A stretch of 43,134 nucleotides of DNA from an uncultured Candidatus Thioglobus sp. (GTDB lineage: Bacteria; Pseudomonadota; Gammaproteobacteria; PS1; Pseudothioglobaceae): contig GG730024.1 of NCBI GenBank assembly GCA_000205985.2, positions 1-43,134 on the forward strand. Reading direction: 5' to 3'. Position 1 is the first letter of the stretch, and every line of letters starts with the position of its first letter. The position numbers and the translations under genes were made by a program. Positions 38,915 through 43,134 of the stretch are shown here, piece after piece. Under the pieces are notes generated by a model. That model made no database searches, was not told the origin of the DNA, and worked only from the letters and a program-made list of their open reading frames with translations.

Positions 38915-39517
38915 CTATTGATTAAGCGTGTTGTCTTTAATTTTAGTGCCCATGTCAAAGGTTCTTTCTATCCACATTTTTCCTTGTTTGTTCCACCAAG
39001 TGGCAAGCCCGTGTTCTTTGCCATCTTTGTAGTTCATTTCTCTCATTTTATTACCGTTTGAAAACCACCAAGTAGCAAGACCAACTCTATTGCCTTCTTT
39101 GTAGTTTGATTCAAATTCTTTTTGTCCATTTTTGTGCCAAAAGACGGTCAATCCATCTTCCTTGCCTTTTTTGTAATAAGATTCAAATTCTTTTTTTCCA
39201 TTTTCATACCAAGAAGTACTAAGGCCTTCTTCCTTGCCATCTTGATAATTAACTTGCATTATTTTTTGTCCAGCCAGGTGCCATAAAACAAACAAGCCAT
39301 CTCTCTTACCGTCTTTGTAAACGGTTTCTTTCATTTTGTTTCCATTTTTGTAATTGGTGATTACTTTGCCCGTAAAGGGTGAGGATCTACCAGTCTTGTA
39401 AATGACTCCGTTAATATCTAGAGTATCTTCGGCACTTGCAGTTTGAGGCGCGGTAATTGAGTTATCACAAGCAGTAATCGAAATAAGTAAAAATAAGGTT
39501 AATGCTATTATCTTCAT
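38915..39517 (-). CDS. Lipoprotein with MORN/YwqK-like repeats
   Basis: Lipobox-like ISITACD; about six degenerate ~23-aa repeats (NGxKxxExxYKxGKxxGLxxxW). Confidence 0.85.
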   Translation of the reverse strand: MKIIALTLFLLISITACDNSITAPQTASAEDTLDINGVIYKTGRSSPFTGKVITNYKNGNKMKETVYKDGKRDGLFVLWHLAGQKIMQVNYQDGKEEGLSTSWYENGKKEFESYYKKGKEDGLTVFWHKNGQKEFESNYKEGNRVGLATWWFSNGNKMREMNYKDGKEHGLATWWNKQGKMWIERTFDMGTKIKDNTLNQ

Positions 39518-39532
39518 ATTGACTAATGTAGA

Positions 39533-39814
39533 TTAGTTTTTGGTACCACCGCTCTTAATTTCGTTTAGTGTGTTTTTGGTATCTTGAAATACGTCAGTAA
39601 CATCTAAACCCTGATCTTCAAAATTAAGCTGTTCTTTAATTTTGTCTGTATCGAGTTCATCAGAGATATCTTCTTTGATTTTATTGATAATTTTTTTGCC
39701 TTTTCCTATGTACATACCTGCTTTTCTAGCAATGGCTGGCATTCTTTCAGGGCCAACAACAATCAGCATAATGACACCAATAAGGGCAAACTCCCAAAAT
39801 CCAGCATCAAACAT
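39533..39814 (-). CDS. tatB: Sec-independent translocase TatB
   Basis: MFDAGFWEFALIGVIMLIVVGPERMPAIARKAG. Confidence 0.9.
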   Translation of the reverse strand: MFDAGFWEFALIGVIMLIVVGPERMPAIARKAGMYIGKGKKIINKIKEDISDELDTDKIKEQLNFEDQGLDVTDVFQDTKNTLNEIKSGGTKN

Positions 39815-39817
39815 GGG

Positions 39818-39988
39818 TTATTTCGCTTCTTTGATAACCTTAGCTTCTGTGGTTTCATCTTTCATGGATTTCTTAAATCCTTTAATTGCACCACCCAAAT
39901 CGTTACCAATGTTTTTAAGGCGTTTGCCTCCAAAAAGTAACAATACAATGACTAAGATAATAATCAGTTCAAAAGGTCCTGGCATCAT
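39818..39988 (-). CDS. tatA: Sec-independent translocase TatA (not in the supplied ORF track)
   Basis: Own translation, 56 aa: [58 protein letters not shown] gaggaaa. Confidence 0.92.
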   Translation of the reverse strand: MMPGPFELIIILVIVLLLFGGKRLKNIGNDLGGAIKGFKKSMKDETTEAKVIKEAK

Positions 39989-40081
39989 AATAATTTCCTC
40001 ATATTTTTTTAGTTAAATTTCAATTAATTTTAACAACTTAAAACGTTGATGTGTAGAGCATTTTCGCAATTTTTATTGACA

Positions 40082-40093
40082 TAACATAGGTTA
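40082..40093. promoter_or_regulatory. Recurrent palindrome TAACATAGGTTA between tatA and tpm
   Basis: ataacataggttaataaaat; fifth copy of the motif. Confidence 0.55.
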
Positions 40094-40211
40094 ATAAAAT
40101 GCTAAAAAAATTAACTTGTAAACACATTAATAAACCTACTAAGTTTGGCGGTTGAGTGATATAAAAAACGCTAAAATATTTCATAAAATTAATCAGATAG
40201 TTGATACAAAA

Positions 40212-40865
40212 ATGACAGATTGGGTACAACGATGGCAAGACGGTAAAATTGGATGGCATCGTGATGTTGTTAATTCAAGACTTGTTGAATTCATTGATTG
40301 TTTAAAACTACAAGCAGGCGATAGCGTTTTTGTGCCGTTGTGTGGCAAAAGCCAAGACATGGTTTATTTGCTGGAGCAAGGTTTTAAAGTTGTTGGGGTG
40401 GAGATTAGTCAATTAGCAATTGAGCAATTTTTTGAAGAAAATCAATTGAGGTATTCCCTTAAGGAAGTGAATTCATTTAGCGTGTATCAAGCCAAGAACA
40501 TTACCTTGTATTGCGGTGATTATTTTGCATTAAAAGCCAGTGATTTAAAACCCATAAGTGGGGCGTATGATCGCGCCTCGTTAATCGCATTACCCATTGA
40601 TTTAAGAGAAAATTATGCGCGTCATTTATACTCTATAATACCGAGTGGTTGTCGGGTGTTGTTATTAACGCTCAATTACCCACAATCACAGATGAGTGGA
40701 CCGCCTTATGCACTAAGTGAGAGCGAGGTTGTGTCACTCTTTAGTAAAGGGTTTGAATGTCAGCAGTTACAGTGTTTTAATGACATTAAGAATGAGCCCA
40801 AGTTTCAGCGTGCTGACGTTGATTTCATTGAAAAAGCAACTTATTGTTTGCAAAAGGAGAAGTAA
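40212..40865 (+). CDS. tpm: Thiopurine S-methyltransferase family protein
   Basis: WVQRWQDGKIGWHRDVVN, VFVPLCGKSQDMVYLLEQGFKVVGVEIS, YDRASLIALP; start at MTDWVQRW. Confidence 0.92.
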   Translation: MTDWVQRWQDGKIGWHRDVVNSRLVEFIDCLKLQAGDSVFVPLCGKSQDMVYLLEQGFKVVGVEISQLAIEQFFEENQLRYSLKEVNSFSVYQAKNITLYCGDYFALKASDLKPISGAYDRASLIALPIDLRENYARHLYSIIPSGCRVLLLTLNYPQSQMSGPPYALSESEVVSLFSKGFECQQLQCFNDIKNEPKFQRADVDFIEKATYCLQKEK

Positions 40866-40869
40866 AAAA

Positions 40870-41193
40870 ATGGCAAAAAAAGTAAAAGGAATAGTGGCAC
40901 AATTTGGCACTAAAGGGTATGGTTTTATTACGGGTGATGATGGTGAAAAATATTTTGTTCACCAAAAAAATATTTACAATAAAGCACGCCTAAAAGCAGA
41001 CACACGCGTTGTGTTTAATGCTGAGAATTCTGACAAAGGATTGGTGGCTGTAGATGTTAAATTAGAAAAATCTTTCTCGTCTTCTGAGTCCACACCACTT
41101 TCAGATGCAAGTATCAAAACCATGTTCTTGTTTTTATTAGTAATGCAAGTCATCATGGCTTATTACGTGTTTATTGCACCAGTGGTAAAATGA
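40870..41193 (+). CDS. Cold-shock-domain-like protein with C-terminal TM segment
   Basis: MAKKVKGIVAQFGTKGYGFITGDDGEKYFVHQKNI...; C-terminal TMFLFLLVMQVIMAYYVFIAPVVK. Confidence 0.8.
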   Translation: MAKKVKGIVAQFGTKGYGFITGDDGEKYFVHQKNIYNKARLKADTRVVFNAENSDKGLVAVDVKLEKSFSSSESTPLSDASIKTMFLFLLVMQVIMAYYVFIAPVVK

Positions 41194-41798
41194 AATTAAA
41201 GCTCACTTTAGTGGTTGTTTCATCGATGATGCTTGGCGGTTGCCTTTCAACACCCGCTGTTGAAGTGAGTAATATTTGTAACTTGATGGATGAAGAGGTG
41301 AGTTGGTATCGCTCGATTAAGGCCAGTGAGAAAAAATACGGTGCACCGGCACACGTACAACTTGCCATTATGTACCAAGAATCACATTTTGCATCAGACG
41401 CTAAACCACCCAGAGAAAAACTTTTTGGCGTAGTGCCTTGGTTTAGATCAAGCAGTGCTTATGGGTTTGCACAAGCGAAAGATGGAACTTGGGATTGGTA
41501 TCAACTAAAAACAGGAAATTACAGCGCTGATCGTGATAACTTTGATGATGCAGCTGATTTTGTTGGCTGGTACATTAATCAATCAAATAAGCGCTCAGGC
41601 ATTTCAAAATCAGACGCTTACAATCAATACTTGGCGTATCACGAAGGTCATGGCGGTTTTAATAAAAAATCTTACTTGGCTAAAGATTGGCTAATGAAGA
41701 TTGCTAAAGGCGTTGAGAAGAATGCCAAGCGCTATAAAAAACAGCTTAATCAGTGTGCATCACAGCTTGACAGTAATAGAATCTGGAAATTCTTTTAA
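41190..41798 (+). CDS. Lytic-transglycosylase-like lipoprotein
   Basis: Lipobox LGGC; VQLAIMYQESHFASDA, SSAYGFAQAKDGTWDWY, YLAYHEGHGG. Confidence 0.8.
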   Translation: MKLKLTLVVVSSMMLGGCLSTPAVEVSNICNLMDEEVSWYRSIKASEKKYGAPAHVQLAIMYQESHFASDAKPPREKLFGVVPWFRSSSAYGFAQAKDGTWDWYQLKTGNYSADRDNFDDAADFVGWYINQSNKRSGISKSDAYNQYLAYHEGHGGFNKKSYLAKDWLMKIAKGVEKNAKRYKKQLNQCASQLDSNRIWKFF

Positions 41799-41814
41799 CT
41801 AATCATTATTTTAT

Positions 41815-42111
41815 ATGTGGGTTAAAGTGTTGGAATCTGTGCCGAAAGAAGGCACAATGGTTGAGGTAAATACCCAAGACAAAGATTTGTTTGTGACCTT
41901 GGTGGATGGGAAATTGTATTGTGCAGAAAATCGTTGTCCGCACGAAGACATCAAACTGACATTAGGCTGCTTAAAGGGAAATAGAGTTAAGTGCTCTTTG
42001 CACGGTTACAGTTTTGATTTGTCAACGGGTGATAGTTCAGAGCAAGACGTAGATAACATGCGCACTTATCCTGTTAAAAAAGAAAATAACGAAATATACA
42101 TAGAAATATGA
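41815..42111 (+). CDS. Rieske-type [2Fe-2S] ferredoxin
   Basis: CPHEDIKL...VKCSLHGYSFDLSTG. Confidence 0.88.
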   Translation: MWVKVLESVPKEGTMVEVNTQDKDLFVTLVDGKLYCAENRCPHEDIKLTLGCLKGNRVKCSLHGYSFDLSTGDSSEQDVDNMRTYPVKKENNEIYIEI

Positions 42112-43134
42112 ATTCACAAGAATTAATGAAATCCATCATTCAGCGCGTGGCTACTGGCCCTGATTTGAGCAAGAATATTGATTTTGAAGAAGCCAGAGAT
42201 GGTATGCAAGCCATACTTCGTGGTGAGATTGATGATGTGCAATCAGCAATCTTTTTAATTGCACTTAGAATGAAGCGTGAGACCATGGAAGAGAACGAAG
42301 GCATCTTGGCGGCGATTTTGACCGAGAGCAATAAGCAAGAGGTGGGCGTCGAACATTTAGTGGATTTAGGCGACCCATACAGTGGTTACAATCGTTCCAT
42401 TCCAATTTCTTCATTTTTACCGCCTTTATTAGCCGAGTTAGGTTTACCCACGGTGATTCATGGTTTGGACAGTGTATCGCCAAAATACGGCCTAACACAC
42501 CGTCATATTAATCAGGCACTGGGTTTAAGTGTGGATCATTCCACGGCCGAGGCAAAGGCGAGAATTGAAAACACAAGCATTGGTTGGTCGTACGTTGATC
42601 AAAAAAGTTATTGCAAAGGTTTGCACGACATGGTTCCACTGCGTGATCGTGTGATTAAGCGCACGGTGATTAATACCGTAGAGACTTTAATTGGCCCATT
42701 ACGTGGCAAAACCACGCACTCTATTTTGGGCTATGTGCACAAACCTTATCCGCCTATTTATGCGCATTTAGTTAAATCTTCAGGCATGGATACCGCACTT
42801 TTGGTTCGCGGGGTTGAAGGTGGCGTTGTGCCATCATTGAGTCAAAAGGGTTTGATGATTTCATATCAAGGTACAAAGGAGCAAGATCGAGTGGATATCG
42901 ACCCATCATCAATTGGCATTGATCAAGATATGCGTGCAATCTCTTTCCCAGGGGAAATGGATGTGAAAAGTGATATTAAGGACTTAGCTGAGTACACGGT
43001 TAAACTGGGGAGATCTGCTATATCAGGCGAACAAGGTATGTTTTATGATGGTCTGGTTTTATCGGCTAGTTTGATTTTATGGCACACTAAAAAATCAGAT
43101 TCACTTGCTGACGCGAGGTGGAACCCCCCCCGGG
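42108..43134 (+). CDS. TrpD2/YbiB-like (anthranilate phosphoribosyltransferase family), partial at window end; not in ORF track
   Basis: Own translation from ATG 42108 open to the end: MNSQELMKSIIQRVATGPDLSKNIDFEEARDGMQAILRGEIDDVQSAIFLIALRMKRETMEENEG...TTHSILGYVHKPY...GVEGGVVPSLSQKG. Confidence 0.82.
   Translation, partial: MNSQELMKSIIQRVATGPDLSKNIDFEEARDGMQAILRGEIDDVQSAIFLIALRMKRETMEENEGILAAILTESNKQEVGVEHLVDLGDPYSGYNRSIPISSFLPPLLAELGLPTVIHGLDSVSPKYGLTHRHINQALGLSVDHSTAEAKARIENTSIGWSYVDQKSYCKGLHDMVPLRDRVIKRTVINTVETLIGPLRGKTTHSILGYVHKPYPPIYAHLVKSSGMDTALLVRGVEGGVVPSLSQKGLMISYQGTKEQDRVDIDPSSIGIDQDMRAISFPGEMDVKSDIKDLAEYTVKLGRSAISGEQGMFYDGLVLSASLILWHTKKSDSLADARWNPPR

Noticed and set aside
38990-39350. 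Periodic repeats resembling a CRISPR or satellite array
   Set aside because: They are in-frame degenerate ~23-aa MORN-like repeats of a lipoprotein; no conserved repeat/spacer pattern. No CRISPR array was seen anywhere.
43100-43134. Divergent end of the TrpD2-like protein (…DSLADARWNPPR)
   Set aside because: The final GC-rich run (ggtggaacccccccccggg-like) at the window end looks like low-quality or junction sequence, so no biological meaning is assigned.
1-43134. tRNA/rRNA genes, transposases, phage or conjugation genes
   Set aside because: None recognised on either strand; apart from parDE there is no mobile-element signature.

Overview
AT-rich gammaproteobacterial segment, probably a large-insert clone from a SUP05/Thioglobus-like sulfur oxidiser (lineage inferred from gene content only). 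It is a nitrogen/molybdenum/sulfur redox island. Left to right: mogA fragment with an in-frame stop; narK1-narK2-narGHJI with FNR-type boxes; a small ORF and a DsrC/TusE-like protein; an HPP-family membrane protein; molybdenum-cofactor genes (moaD, moaA, moaC, moeA, mobA, moaE) with a ParDE toxin-antitoxin pair between mobA and moaE; an assimilatory cluster (nirB, NarK-type transporter, PP2C-kinase fusion, shortened NasA-like reductase); pdxB, ung, a thioredoxin-like gene and a Crp/Fnr regulator; an octaheme HAO-family cytochrome divergent from napDGHABF (no napC; napA carries two apparent +1 frameshifts); a methionine-rich coiled-coil-like protein; a DUF302 gene; fccAB; an FNR-like regulator; tatAB; tpm; small genes and a partial trpD2-like gene at the end. 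The most interesting signals are: (1) the nirB leader, which reads as two consecutive ANTAR-type two-hairpin antiterminators, each overlapping its own intrinsic terminator; (2) a palindrome TAACATAGGTTA found five times, only between genes, beside the hao/nap/fcc/tat genes; (3) a DsrC-like protein in the nar locus with a Cys pattern opposite to TusE; (4) the Met-rich protein together with a heptad-like NapB extension; (5) the compacted NasA. All calls come from reading the sequence; no searches were run.
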